Below, one piece after another: positions 1 through 6,604 of a stretch of 12,590 nucleotides of DNA. How positions within the stretch are numbered: position 1 is the stretch's first letter; every line of letters begins with the position of its first letter. This DNA is from Candidatus Aminicenantota bacterium. GTDB lineage: Bacteria; Acidobacteriota; Aminicenantia; Aminicenantales; Aminicenantaceae. The stretch is taken from the NCBI GenBank assembly GCA_030620655.1, contig JAUXEH010000052.1:1-12590 (forward strand), given 5' to 3'. The notes below the pieces were generated by a model, which was given only the letters and a program-made list of their open reading frames with translations, was not told the origin of the DNA and did no database searches. A program made the translations under genes and the position numbers.

Positions 1-380
1 CGTCCGTTAAAGGAGCATGGATGATCCGGGGGCGGGAGGACCCGTAACCGAGACTATCCAGCCCGGCATGCAGGGAGCGGGTCTTTTGCTTCAGATGGCT
101 TTGATAGGCCTTTTCTCGATCCATGGTTCAGCCGATTTCCTCCTAGAGCGAGGACCCGTGTCAATTTCCCGCTTAAACATATCACTTCGCTCCGGGAGGT
201 ACAATGCCCGGGGCTATTCGATATCCGTGATGTGAGGCATTGGATTTATGTTGTTGGGGAAGCCGGCCGTTTTCAGTCCGAGCGCATGGGGAGGTGGGAG
301 GGTCTTCCGCTCGGACTGAATAGGCCGGGGCTTTGAACCGAGCGGCTAAAACGAGTATAATCCAGAAACTTGCCGGAGAC
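1..380. other. Gene-poor leader region upstream of the barrel gene
   Basis: I see no convincing gene in these 380 bases. A 72-codon frame starts at the ATG at 17, but the AAAGGAG at 9-15 is only one base away from it, and its product shows no family resemblance and no convincing signal or domain. The first 47 bases are open in one frame up to a TAA at 45-47 and could be the tail of a gene entering from the left; this is too short to judge. The 10-mer GAGGACCCGT occurs twice (36-45 and 150-159). The only strong structure is the inverted repeat at 263-328, listed separately. I found no promoter with a good -35/-10 pair. Confidence 0.5.
263..328. repeat. Long imperfect inverted repeat (hairpin) in the 5' region of the barrel gene
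   Basis: A perfect 13-bp stem pairs TTCAGTCCGAGCG (272-284) with CGCTCGGACTGAA (308-320) around a 23-base loop. After a small asymmetric bulge (269-271 against 321-322), a further 6 bp of CCGGCC (263-268) pair with GGCCGG (323-328). That gives 19 paired bases in total. There is no T-tract on either side, so it is not a classic intrinsic terminator. It ends 52 bases before the chosen start of the barrel gene, so it may be a leader hairpin, a regulator site or a dispersed palindromic element. The pairing is seen directly; the role is unknown. Confidence 0.75.
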
Positions 381-1706
381 ATGAGCGTGTTCAGATCCTG
401 GGCTCCCATCCTTCTGCTTCTGCCTCTTTCCTTGTGGGCGGGCAGCGGGGAGGAACAAACAGCGCGGCCCACATCCTCCGCCTCAATGGAGATCGGGATC
501 GACTCGCTGGAACGCGCGTTTATCCGCCCGCGCTTCCGCTACGATTTCCCCCTCTCCTTCACCAACCTTTACCTGGACGTGGACTACACGCAGCGCCTCA
601 ACAGCCGCCTGCAGGGAGAGATCGATTTCTGGGTCCGGGTGGGGAGCCTCACGAAAGTTTCTGAGTTCCTCGCCCTTGAGTTTTCCCTCAATCACTTCTG
701 CCGCCACAAAACATCGATCGATTACCCGAGGGTCCTGGACATAAACGAACTGCTGGGCCGGATCTGGCTCCGCCTTCCGGTCATGGATCTGGGCATCGGC
801 GGCGGAACTTACTTAGGGGGCAGCGACTCTCACACGGCGCTCATGACGGCCGACCTGGACTGGCCAAGCATCTTTGCCACGGAGTTTTTCGGCCGGGCCC
901 AGGTCAAATGGGTGGACCTCGAGCAGCTTTTATACGAATTCGAGCTGGGCTTTGCCCTGGATCCGAGCCTGGATTTTTTCGTCCGCTACACCCGGCACTA
1001 TGATTATCCCGAAACCGCCTACCTCGGCCTGCGCCTGAATTCCAGGGGCAAATGGGGCGAGCATGTTGATAATTACCACCTCCAGGGCAGTGTCGTCACC
1101 GATGACGATGCCCATAAAGTGTTGGGGCAGTATGGCTTTAAGCTCGATCTTTACACCACGGAAAAGAGACGGCTGCTCCTCAACCTGGACGGCCGCCTCC
1201 CCATCAAGCGGGGCAAGACATTCTTCGGAACGTTTCACCCCGATGATGTGGGCTACCGGGTGGGGCTGGACTACGAGATCCGGCTTCGGAAAGACCTGCA
1301 CGCCTATGTGTATGGGCTCTACAACGTGCGCATGCCGGTCGACAGGGCCGAAGGCTTCTCCTCCAGCCTCGGTCTGGGCGCAGGCCTCCGCAACCAGTCT
1401 TACTTCCACAAGCTGGACAGGGCCTTCCGGTATGACGTCTTCGTGGGACAGAACTTCAGCCGCTCCTTTGACATGGGGGTGCGCCTGGGCCTGAACTCAC
1501 TGGCCCGGGCCGTGAAATGGGGAGGGAACGCCCGCCTCGAGTTCGACCCGGATACCACCTACGGCCGGCTGGAACTCTTCGTGGAAACGGGTCAGGAGGT
1601 GCGGTTCAGGCCCTTCGCCGCCTTCGAGTATCACGACTTCCCGCATGTGAAGGACATCACCAGTACTCGATTCCTGATCGGCATCGACCTCTTTACCTGG
1701 GATTGA
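381..1706 (+). CDS. Predicted outer-membrane beta-barrel protein, family not recognised (441 aa)
   Basis: The product starts with a hydrophobic signal peptide (about residues 4-20, ending near LSLWAG). A long body follows with alternating polar and hydrophobic strands, many aromatic residues (YLDVDYTQRL, FFVRYTRHYDY, HAYVYGLYNV) and short turns. This is the pattern of an outer-membrane barrel of perhaps 14-18 strands. It ends LFTWD, not in the terminal Phe that favours Bam recognition, although FTW is aromatic. I chose the ATG at 381 because the signal peptide begins there. GGAG (375-378) is only 2 bases from this ATG but 8 bases from a GTG at 387, which is a fair alternative; a TTG at 333 would add 16 residues ahead of the signal. 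The gene is monocistronic here and converges on the histidine kinase with 15 bp between stops. No enzyme motif is visible, and substrate and function are unknown. Confidence 0.75.
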   Translation: MSVFRSWAPILLLLPLSLWAGSGEEQTARPTSSASMEIGIDSLERAFIRPRFRYDFPLSFTNLYLDVDYTQRLNSRLQGEIDFWVRVGSLTKVSEFLALEFSLNHFCRHKTSIDYPRVLDINELLGRIWLRLPVMDLGIGGGTYLGGSDSHTALMTADLDWPSIFATEFFGRAQVKWVDLEQLLYEFELGFALDPSLDFFVRYTRHYDYPETAYLGLRLNSRGKWGEHVDNYHLQGSVVTDDDAHKVLGQYGFKLDLYTTEKRRLLLNLDGRLPIKRGKTFFGTFHPDDVGYRVGLDYEIRLRKDLHAYVYGLYNVRMPVDRAEGFSSSLGLGAGLRNQSYFHKLDRAFRYDVFVGQNFSRSFDMGVRLGLNSLARAVKWGGNARLEFDPDTTYGRLELFVETGQEVRFRPFAAFEYHDFPHVKDITSTRFLIGIDLFTWD

Positions 1707-1721
1707 AGAGCTCGTCGCGGC

Positions 1722-3602
1722 TCAGGTGAGGCTCATCTCCTTGAACCGGATAGCGAAGGTGGTTCCGCCGTTCCTATCGATGGAGATGGTCCCCTGCAGC
1801 TGCTCCGTCAGCATGTCGACCAGCTGGAGACCGAAAGATTCCGTGTTCTTGAGATCGAGGTCATCCTCCAGCCCGACGCCGTTGTCCCTCACTTCTAATG
1901 CGATATCGCCATTTTCGACCGGCTTCATGCTGACCGTGACTTCCCCCTTGCGCCCCTGGGGGAATGCGTGCTTCAGGGCATTGGAGATTAGTTCGCTCAC
2001 CAGGAGGCCGCACGGGATGGCGGTGTTGATGTCGAGCAGGACATCCTCGATATCTAAGTTCAGGGCGACCGTGTCGGGAGCGACGCCATACATCTGGAAC
2101 AGGTGATAGCACAGGCTTTGAACATACTCCTTGAAATCCACGCGGGAGAGATCCTTGGAACGGTAGAGCTTCTCGTGGACCATGGCCATGGAGCGAATCC
2201 GCAGCCGGCTTTCCTTGAACATCTCCAGCGCTTTGCTGTCTTCGATGTGCTGGGACTGGAGGTTCAGAAGGCTGGAGATGATCTGCAGGTTGTTCTTCAC
2301 CCGGTGGTGGATCTCCCGCAGCAGCACCTCCTTTTCCTGCAGGGAAGCCTTTAACTGCTCCTCCGCCTGCCTCTGCTCGGTGACATCCCGGATCTGGGAG
2401 AGGGTTTCGCTCCTCTGTTGGGAGTTGGTGATGACGGTGGAGCTGATCTCCACTCGACGGCTTTGACCGTCTTTGCGTATAACGGTGAACTCATAACGGG
2501 AGGGGACATCCTCCCCTTTCTGGCGGCGCTGATAGCGGTCGGCCACCAGTTCGAGGCTTTCCTTATCCAAATAACGCCGGAAATCCGTCCCGATAAATTC
2601 ATCGCGGGCATAACCGATGATGCGGATCATCTCATCATTGGCGTAAAGCGGCCGGAATTGATCGTCGATGATCACGATCCCGCTCTGCGCGTTCTCCACC
2701 ACGGAACGGAACATCTCCTCGCTTTCCTGGAGCGCATCCTCTGCCTGGCGGTGCGTGATGGCCATGGCCACCTGCTCGGAGACGAACATCAGGATGCTTT
2801 TGTCCTCTTCGGTGTAGCGTTGCCCCTCGGTGTAGCTCTGCACCACCAGGACCCCGATGGTTTTCTCCTTGACCTTTAGCGGGACCCCCAGCCAGTCGAT
2901 GGACGCCGCCCCGATGGATTCCACCTCCCCCTTTTTTTCCAGTTCGGCAAAGACTTCCGGAGAGGCCAGCAGAGCATTACCCGTCCGGAGCACGTGCTCG
3001 GTCAGGCCTTTGCCGAGCTTTTTCGGAGCCGGGGCCTCGTCGAATTCGTCCACAAAATAGGGAAAGGTGAGCATCCCGGAATCCTCGTCGAAGAGCGCGA
3101 TGTAGAGGTTGTTCCTGGCGGGCATCAGCTCGGTGATGGTCTCGTGTATGGTCCGGAAAAGCTCCTCCAGGCTTTCGGTCGCATGCACCGCCTCCGAGAT
3201 CTTGTACACGGACGACTGAACCTGTCCGGAACGCTTCCGCTCCGAGATGTCCAGGGCGAAGGCACAGTTAAATTCCTGCCCTTCAAACTCCACATAATTT
3301 CCCGTAACCTCAACCGGGAAGACACTGCCGTCCTTGCGGCGGTGAAGGGACTCCATCTTTTCCGATCCCTTAGCCTTCAGGTCGGCCCAGAGTGTTTTCC
3401 AGTTCTCGGAAGTGATGTTGGCATCGATATCGAAAACCTTGAGGGCCAGCAGCTCATCCCGCGAATACCCCAGGGAGCGGCAGGCCGCCTCGTTTACATA
3501 GATGAACCCGGCATCCGCCCCCATCCAGATGATGGCGTCACCGGAGCGGTCCATGGATAGGTGAAAGAGATGCTGTTCTTGCACGCGATCTTTATCGTCC
3601 AC
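1722..3602 (-). CDS. Orphan cytoplasmic sensor histidine kinase, PAS-GAF-PAS-HisKA_2-HATPase (626 aa)
   Basis: This kinase autophosphorylates on His and should pass the phosphate to a response regulator that is not in this window. Domains in order: PAS (about 15-125, ending DISERKR), GAF (about 140-285), a second PAS (about 297-415, ending RDVTEQRQAEEQ), the HisKA_2 dimerisation domain with LLREIHHRVKNNLQ (His432/433, one being the phospho-acceptor), and a HATPase_c domain (about 525-623) with the N box SELISNALKH (Asn541), DNGVGL and ESFGLQLV. There is no signal peptide or membrane segment, so it should sense a soluble or diffusible cue. An in-frame TAA at 3648-3650 caps the frame. The GTG at 3639-3641 has its RBS jammed against it, whereas the GTG at 3600-3602 has AGGAGGT 7 bases upstream, so I chose the latter. 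It is last in a likely three-gene transcript and also has its own promoter candidate at 3685-3713. The family call is firm; the ligand is unknown. Confidence 0.95.
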   Translation of the reverse strand: MDDKDRVQEQHLFHLSMDRSGDAIIWMGADAGFIYVNEAACRSLGYSRDELLALKVFDIDANITSENWKTLWADLKAKGSEKMESLHRRKDGSVFPVEVTGNYVEFEGQEFNCAFALDISERKRSGQVQSSVYKISEAVHATESLEELFRTIHETITELMPARNNLYIALFDEDSGMLTFPYFVDEFDEAPAPKKLGKGLTEHVLRTGNALLASPEVFAELEKKGEVESIGAASIDWLGVPLKVKEKTIGVLVVQSYTEGQRYTEEDKSILMFVSEQVAMAITHRQAEDALQESEEMFRSVVENAQSGIVIIDDQFRPLYANDEMIRIIGYARDEFIGTDFRRYLDKESLELVADRYQRRQKGEDVPSRYEFTVIRKDGQSRRVEISSTVITNSQQRSETLSQIRDVTEQRQAEEQLKASLQEKEVLLREIHHRVKNNLQIISSLLNLQSQHIEDSKALEMFKESRLRIRSMAMVHEKLYRSKDLSRVDFKEYVQSLCYHLFQMYGVAPDTVALNLDIEDVLLDINTAIPCGLLVSELISNALKHAFPQGRKGEVTVSMKPVENGDIALEVRDNGVGLEDDLDLKNTESFGLQLVDMLTEQLQGTISIDRNGGTTFAIRFKEMSLT

Positions 3603-3609
3603 TCGGGAA

Positions 3610-3616
3610 ACCTCCT
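3610..3616 (-). promoter_or_regulatory. Ribosome binding site that fixes the kinase start
   Basis: Read on the minus strand this is AGGAGGT, a near-perfect Shine-Dalgarno, 7 bases ahead of the GTG at 3602-3600. The upstream in-frame GTG at 3641-3639 abuts its only purine-rich stretch, leaving no spacer, so the shorter protein is preferred. Confidence 0.7.
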
Positions 3617-3684
3617 GCAACACCTCTGCCGGTTCCCCCACCTCCCTTTAGTCGATGTTTCGGCGGATCTGCCGGAACGCAATA

Positions 3685-3713
3685 GCTATATCACAGGCAA
3701 AGTCGCCAGTCAA
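3685..3713 (-). promoter_or_regulatory. Sigma-70 type promoter for the histidine kinase
   Basis: On the minus strand the -35 is TTGACT (3713-3708, 5 of 6 consensus bases), the spacer is 17 bp, and the -10 is TATAGC (3690-3685, 4 of 6) preceded by TGA, an extended -10. Transcription would start near 3678 and give a leader of about 75 bases. The -35 overlaps the TGA stop of the 115-aa gene (3712-3710). The kinase can therefore probably be expressed independently of the two genes upstream. This is a prediction from sequence only. Confidence 0.6.
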
Positions 3714-4057
3714 TCCGGCTCCCTGCGCGTACGAGCCGTGTAGAAGTAGGCATCCCCGTCGTTCTCCTCCCGGGGATCGGAGATCGGTTTCCAGGCGATA
3801 AAGACAGCCTGTTCGTTACGCAGGAGGTCGATCACATCCGAGAACTGACTGCCGGAGGCAAAATAGAAGATCTTGCCCCCGGAAAGGTAAGGCTCCGGCA
3901 GCTTTGCACCTTCCCGGGCGAAGACAGCCTGCGCCACCTCCCTGCCTCCGGAATACAGGCGGATGGTCTTTTCCCCCCATCGAGTCCGGGCCCCCTTGAG
4001 GTCACTGGCGTAGATCTCCACGGAATAATCGTCGATCTGATATTCTGTGATCTTCAC
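3710..4057 (-). CDS. Hypothetical protein, family not recognised (115 aa)
   Basis: I do not recognise this protein. It has no signal peptide or membrane segment, so it is likely cytoplasmic. The predicted structure is mixed and strand-rich at the start (ITEYQIDDYSVEIYA, TIRLYSGG), followed by a short helix (SDVIDLLRNEQ), another strand (AVFIAWKPI) and a charged tail rich in Arg and acidic residues. The GTG at 4057-4055 is chosen because GGAGG (minus strand, 4067-4063) sits 5 bases ahead; a TTG at 4069-4067 would lie inside that RBS. It follows the 69-aa gene after 54 bp on the same strand and precedes the kinase, so the three are probably co-transcribed. Its stop codon carries the -35 of the kinase promoter. 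Real coding status is supported by the RBS, the even spacing and the lack of a competing frame; a role is not apparent. Confidence 0.75.
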   Translation of the reverse strand: MKITEYQIDDYSVEIYASDLKGARTRWGEKTIRLYSGGREVAQAVFAREGAKLPEPYLSGGKIFYFASGSQFSDVIDLLRNEQAVFIAWKPISDPREENDGDAYFYTARTRREPD

Positions 4058-4062
4058 TTTAT

Positions 4063-4067
4063 CCTCC
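4063..4067 (-). promoter_or_regulatory. Ribosome binding site that fixes the 115-aa start
   Basis: GGAGG on the minus strand lies 5 bases ahead of the GTG at 4057-4055. It occupies the same bases as the alternative TTG start (4069-4067), which makes that longer reading unlikely. Confidence 0.6.
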
Positions 4068-4111
4068 AAAAATGCGTGCTCGATGCAGGGAATGTCAGGA
4101 GCTGCCCGGGA

Positions 4112-4321
4112 TCACTCTTCTTCGCCAAAATCGTCTTCTGATATCTTCAGGTTCAGCTTGGCGGCCATCGCCCGGAGCTGGTCGATGACCTCAACCAGGT
4201 CTTCCGGTGCGAATAGAGTCCAGTTTTCCATCTCGCACTCATCTTTTCCGCGTTCCAGGCTGGCGATGGCGTCTTCGAGGTTGTCGAGCAGGCGTTCGCA
4301 GGCATCTTGTCTTTCGCCCAT
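4112..4321 (-). CDS. Small acidic helical protein, family not recognised (69 aa)
   Basis: This short, strongly acidic protein consists mainly of predicted helix: CERLLDNLEDAIASLERGKDE, then LVEVIDQLRAMAAKL, ending in an acidic tail DDFGEEE. The two helical stretches have heptad-like leucine and isoleucine spacing, so a small coiled coil or partner-binding role is plausible. The start ATG (4321-4319) has GGGAGG 8 bases upstream, an excellent RBS, and a near-consensus promoter lies at 4359-4388. It is first in a probable transcript with the 115-aa gene and the histidine kinase. There is no signal peptide. I cannot name a family; a partner or modulator role for the kinase is only a guess from position. 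Confidence 0.75.
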   Translation of the reverse strand: MGERQDACERLLDNLEDAIASLERGKDECEMENWTLFAPEDLVEVIDQLRAMAAKLNLKISEDDFGEEE

Positions 4322-4358
4322 TTTTGAATCCTCCCAAAGAATTTATAGGCTCGAATTC

Positions 4359-4388
4359 TATATAACACAATAAAAAAAACTATGTCAA
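4359..4388 (-). promoter_or_regulatory. Strong sigma-70 promoter for the 69-aa/115-aa/kinase group
   Basis: On the minus strand the -35 is a perfect TTGACA (4388-4383) and the -10 is TATATA (4364-4359, 4 of 6) preceded by TGT (extended -10), with an 18-bp spacer. The spacer holds a run of eight T (4379-4372). Transcription would begin near 4352, about 30 bases before the ATG. A GGGA/TCCC palindrome sits 9 bases upstream of the -35. Confidence 0.7.
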
Positions 4389-4397
4389 TGCAAAATC

Positions 4398-4410
4398 AGG
4401 GACGCTCCCT
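4398..4410. repeat. Short palindrome AGGGACGCTCCCT next to the leftward promoter
   Basis: The arms AGGGA and TCCCT flank a CGC centre. The element lies 9 bases upstream of the -35 of the leftward promoter. It shares the AGGGACG half with the palindrome at 4472-4481, and a similar palindrome occurs at 9099-9111. It could be a regulator site or part of a dispersed palindromic repeat. Confidence 0.5.
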
Positions 4411-4471
4411 CAGGTACTATTCTGCTCGAAAATCACGATTCTTAGAGGCCATTAGCAGGGTGGCGCCGGGA

Positions 4472-4481
4472 GGGACGTCCC
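4472..4481. repeat. Perfect palindrome GGGACGTCCC next to the rightward promoter
   Basis: This 10-bp perfect palindrome lies 12 bases upstream of the -35 of the rightward promoter (4494). Its position mirrors that of the element at 4398-4410 relative to the leftward promoter. The surrounding 22 bases (4462-4483) also match 9091-9112 at about 17 positions by eye, which suggests a shared element. Confidence 0.5.
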
Positions 4482-4493
4482 CAGATTCAAGGC

Positions 4494-4522
4494 TTGTGAA
4501 AAATCCGCGTACACGCTATAGT
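4494..4522 (+). promoter_or_regulatory. Sigma-70 promoter for the 91-aa gene
   Basis: The -35 is TTGTGA (4494-4499, 4 of 6), the spacer is 17 bp, and the -10 is TATAGT (4517-4522, 5 of 6). Transcription would start near 4529, at the AAAGGA RBS, giving a very short leader of about 16 bases. The GTG at 4521 lies within the -10 and so cannot be the translation start if this promoter is right. That supports the ATG at 4545. Confidence 0.65.
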
Positions 4523-4544
4523 GGACAGAAAGGATGAGCCAGCC

Positions 4545-4820
4545 ATGAAAGAGTATTTCTACATCGAAGGGCACAAAAGCAAAGCAGACTACGAAGCCGA
4601 GGAAACCCTGGTCCTGGATGACTCCCGTGCCTACGCCTCGGAAGAGACGGCCCTGGCGAAAGCCCAAGAATATTTCGATAAGAACGACGAACTCACCCTG
4701 ATCGTGATATACAAGGGCGTGAAACTAGGCGACAGATACGGCCATAAGTACATCTTCCGCAACCAGGACGGCATGCTGGAAGAAGTCGATAACTGGTGGA
4801 GCGACCACAGCGGCTGCTAA
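4545..4820 (+). CDS. Hypothetical protein, family not recognised (91 aa)
   Basis: I do not recognise this small soluble protein. It has no signal peptide or membrane segment. It is rich in acidic residues and tyrosine, with a likely helix (EETALAKAQEYFDKN), a strand (LTLIVIYKGV) and an aromatic, acidic C-terminus (VDNWWSDHSGC) ending in Cys. The ATG at 4545 is preceded by AAAGGA (4529-4534), 10 bases away. An in-frame GTG at 4521 would add eight residues but falls in the predicted -10 element. The gene is divergent from the 69-aa gene across a 223-bp region with paired palindromes, so the two could share a regulator. Its TAA stop (4818-4820) overlaps the TAG stop of the convergent C69 peptidase gene. 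Confidence 0.75.
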   Translation: MKEYFYIEGHKSKADYEAEETLVLDDSRAYASEETALAKAQEYFDKNDELTLIVIYKGVKLGDRYGHKYIFRNQDGMLEEVDNWWSDHSGC

Positions 4821-6457
4821 AACCCTCGCGCAAACATCGTCCAGAACCTGTCCCCTAACTCCCAGTACTTATTCATCGCCGCCCGGGCGAAATCGTTGGT
4901 GTACTGGGTTATATATTTCCTGGCTTTTTCCACGTCCGCGGCTCCCCCGCTTTCATAGAGGGCCAACACCTCTTTCTCGATCAGGGGCAGCTCAGTGAAC
5001 GCTTTGTCCTCGAATTCCTTGACCGCGTCTTCGATGAATTTCCGCGTCATCCCCCAGCGGACCGTAGCCAGCTTGTTGGCGCGGCGGAACCACCAACAGG
5101 CCGAGTCGGTGCGGAAGCGATGCTGCCCGCAGATCTCGAAACTGGGGGGAAGCTCCGTGGTCCCGGAGAAGATCGGGATCCGGGGGCTCTGGGCCGGGTT
5201 GTCAAAGGAAAACCAGGCAATGCCGCCGATTTCGTCCGGCAGCCAGTCGCGGCACTGGAGCACCTCGGAATAGGAGCAGGCGGCGATGGAGATGGTGCGC
5301 TGCCGGACCACGGTCTCCGGCTTCAGGGTGTTCAGCAGCGACATCATGTCATAGGACATCCAGGGATTGGCCACGGCACTCTTGGACACATCAGCGGAGC
5401 GGCGCCTCTTTGCGACCAGGTTCTTGGTCATGTCCAGGTCGGTTCCCTCATACGTCTGCCGGAAGAGGGCGATGACATCCCGGACCGAAACCTTGGCGTC
5501 GGGCTTGACCGAGAAGGGAAGCTCATCAGCCTCCCTGCTCAGGTTGAGCGAGGGGGCCAGCCGGCTCAACACGAAGTATTCCCGTGTGGAGAAAGGCTTG
5601 CGGCCGCTGTAGGCTTTCCAGAACACGAACTCTTCGCCGCTGTCCGGGTCCCACCAGCCCATCTCCTGGGCCACCTGGAACACGTTGTCCGAAGCCATGT
5701 AATAATCCGGGTTGTCCAGGTCGAGCTCTCCGATGCGCGGGATGTTGGCGGACGCGCCGCAGTGGTCGTCCGGGATGCGCTGTGCTGCCCAGAGGCCGCC
5801 GATCTCCAGCGGGCCCTGTCCGAAGACCTCGAACTGCCATACCTCTTTGGGATCGGCGATGGTGAGACACTCCCCGAAATCACAATAGCCGTATTCCTTG
5901 ATCAGCTCTCCGGCCAGTTTGATGGCCTCACGAGCGGTCGTACAGCGTTCCAGCATCATACGCTGGATCTCTTCGATGAGGAACAGGCCTTCCGTGTTGC
6001 GCAGTTCTCTGCGGCCGCCGATGGTTGTCTCCCCGATGGCCAGCTGTTTTTCGTTCATACAGGGGTAGGCGGTATTCAGAAAGGCATACGTTTCTCTGAC
6101 CTGAGGGATCTCTCCCTTGACCTCGACACGTCTCAGGTCGCCGGCGAACTCGTTGTGCAGCAGCCCGCCGTAGATCTTGGTCTTGGCTCCCTCGGGAAAC
6201 TTCCGGGCCGGTTCGATACGGACCCAGGTACGGTAGTTGCCGTCGCAGGTCTGGGAGGTGATGACCGAACCGTCCACAGAAGCCAGGCGGCCCACCATGA
6301 TGCTGGTGCACGACCCGAAGTCCGCGAGGTTCTCGATCGGATCCCAGGTTCCACCTTCCCCCGTCTGAGTCGAGATGCTCACAGAGACGGTAGTCAGGAA
6401 AATCAAGAGAAACAGCGAGTACTTTCTCAGGAATTCACGCCCAAAACCTTTCCGCAT
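4817..6457 (-). CDS. Secreted dipeptidase of peptidase family C69 (546 aa)
   Basis: This is a PepD-like N-terminal-nucleophile hydrolase that cleaves dipeptides. The first 30 residues form a signal peptide (hydrophobic YSLFLLIFLTTVSV). The family signature follows: Cys50 in GSCTSIMVG, then ASVDGSVI and TCDGNY. In the family this Cys becomes the N-terminal nucleophile after the preceding propeptide (here about 31-49) is cut off. Further C69-like blocks are EGLFLIEEIQRMM, CLTIADPKEVWQFEVFG and a C-terminal helical region. The length is normal for the family. The ATG at 6457-6455 has AGGAGG about 5 bases upstream and a TTGACA promoter at 6487-6515, so it is probably transcribed alone. Its TAG interlocks with the TAA of the convergent 91-aa gene. 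The likely site is periplasm or cell surface, with a role in peptide scavenging; substrate preference cannot be read from sequence. Confidence 0.92.
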   Translation of the reverse strand: MRKGFGREFLRKYSLFLLIFLTTVSVSISTQTGEGGTWDPIENLADFGSCTSIMVGRLASVDGSVITSQTCDGNYRTWVRIEPARKFPEGAKTKIYGGLLHNEFAGDLRRVEVKGEIPQVRETYAFLNTAYPCMNEKQLAIGETTIGGRRELRNTEGLFLIEEIQRMMLERCTTAREAIKLAGELIKEYGYCDFGECLTIADPKEVWQFEVFGQGPLEIGGLWAAQRIPDDHCGASANIPRIGELDLDNPDYYMASDNVFQVAQEMGWWDPDSGEEFVFWKAYSGRKPFSTREYFVLSRLAPSLNLSREADELPFSVKPDAKVSVRDVIALFRQTYEGTDLDMTKNLVAKRRRSADVSKSAVANPWMSYDMMSLLNTLKPETVVRQRTISIAACSYSEVLQCRDWLPDEIGGIAWFSFDNPAQSPRIPIFSGTTELPPSFEICGQHRFRTDSACWWFRRANKLATVRWGMTRKFIEDAVKEFEDKAFTELPLIEKEVLALYESGGAADVEKARKYITQYTNDFARAAMNKYWELGDRFWTMFARGF

Positions 6458-6486
6458 GCCGGCCTCCTATCAGGGGAATAAACCTC

Positions 6487-6515
6487 ATTATGGTCTATCT
6501 TCATCTGGGTGTCAA
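6487..6515 (-). promoter_or_regulatory. Sigma-70 promoter for the C69 dipeptidase
   Basis: On the minus strand the -35 is a perfect TTGACA (6515-6510), the spacer is 17 bp, and the -10 is CATAAT (6492-6487, 5 of 6). Transcription would start near 6480, giving a leader of about 22 bases that contains the AGGAGG. This argues that the peptidase is independent of rarD upstream. The 147-bp gap between the two genes holds no clear terminator; a weak GCCCA/TGGGC stem without a T-tract is the best I see. Confidence 0.7.
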
Positions 6516-6604
6516 CGAGTGTAGGCCCATCTCAAGCTTCGCCGAAGACCCGCCCAACCACCCCATGGGCTCAGATAGAGATAGGATCGCCTCTGCAGCC
6601 TCAA

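Noticed and set aside
17..235. A 72-codon frame at the left edge
   Set aside because: RBS spacing of one base, no domain, no homology that I recognise; it is kept only as part of the gap description.
182..472. Minus-strand frames of 96 and 61 codons overlapping the hairpin and the barrel start
   Set aside because: Both overlap the signal-peptide region of the barrel gene, are rich in Pro and Arg, and have no supporting RBS.
1707..1721. A bidirectional terminator between the convergent barrel and kinase genes
   Set aside because: Only 15 bp lie between the stops, with a short GAGCTC palindrome and no T-tract or stable stem.
2994..3560. A 188-codon plus-strand frame opposite the histidine kinase
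   Set aside because: Antisense shadow of the PAS and GAF region; no RBS of note and no recognisable protein.
5120..6481. A 453-codon open frame on the plus strand opposite the C69 dipeptidase gene
   Set aside because: It lies entirely antisense to a clear family member. Its product is low-complexity in character with no domain, as expected from GC-rich codon bias on the other strand.
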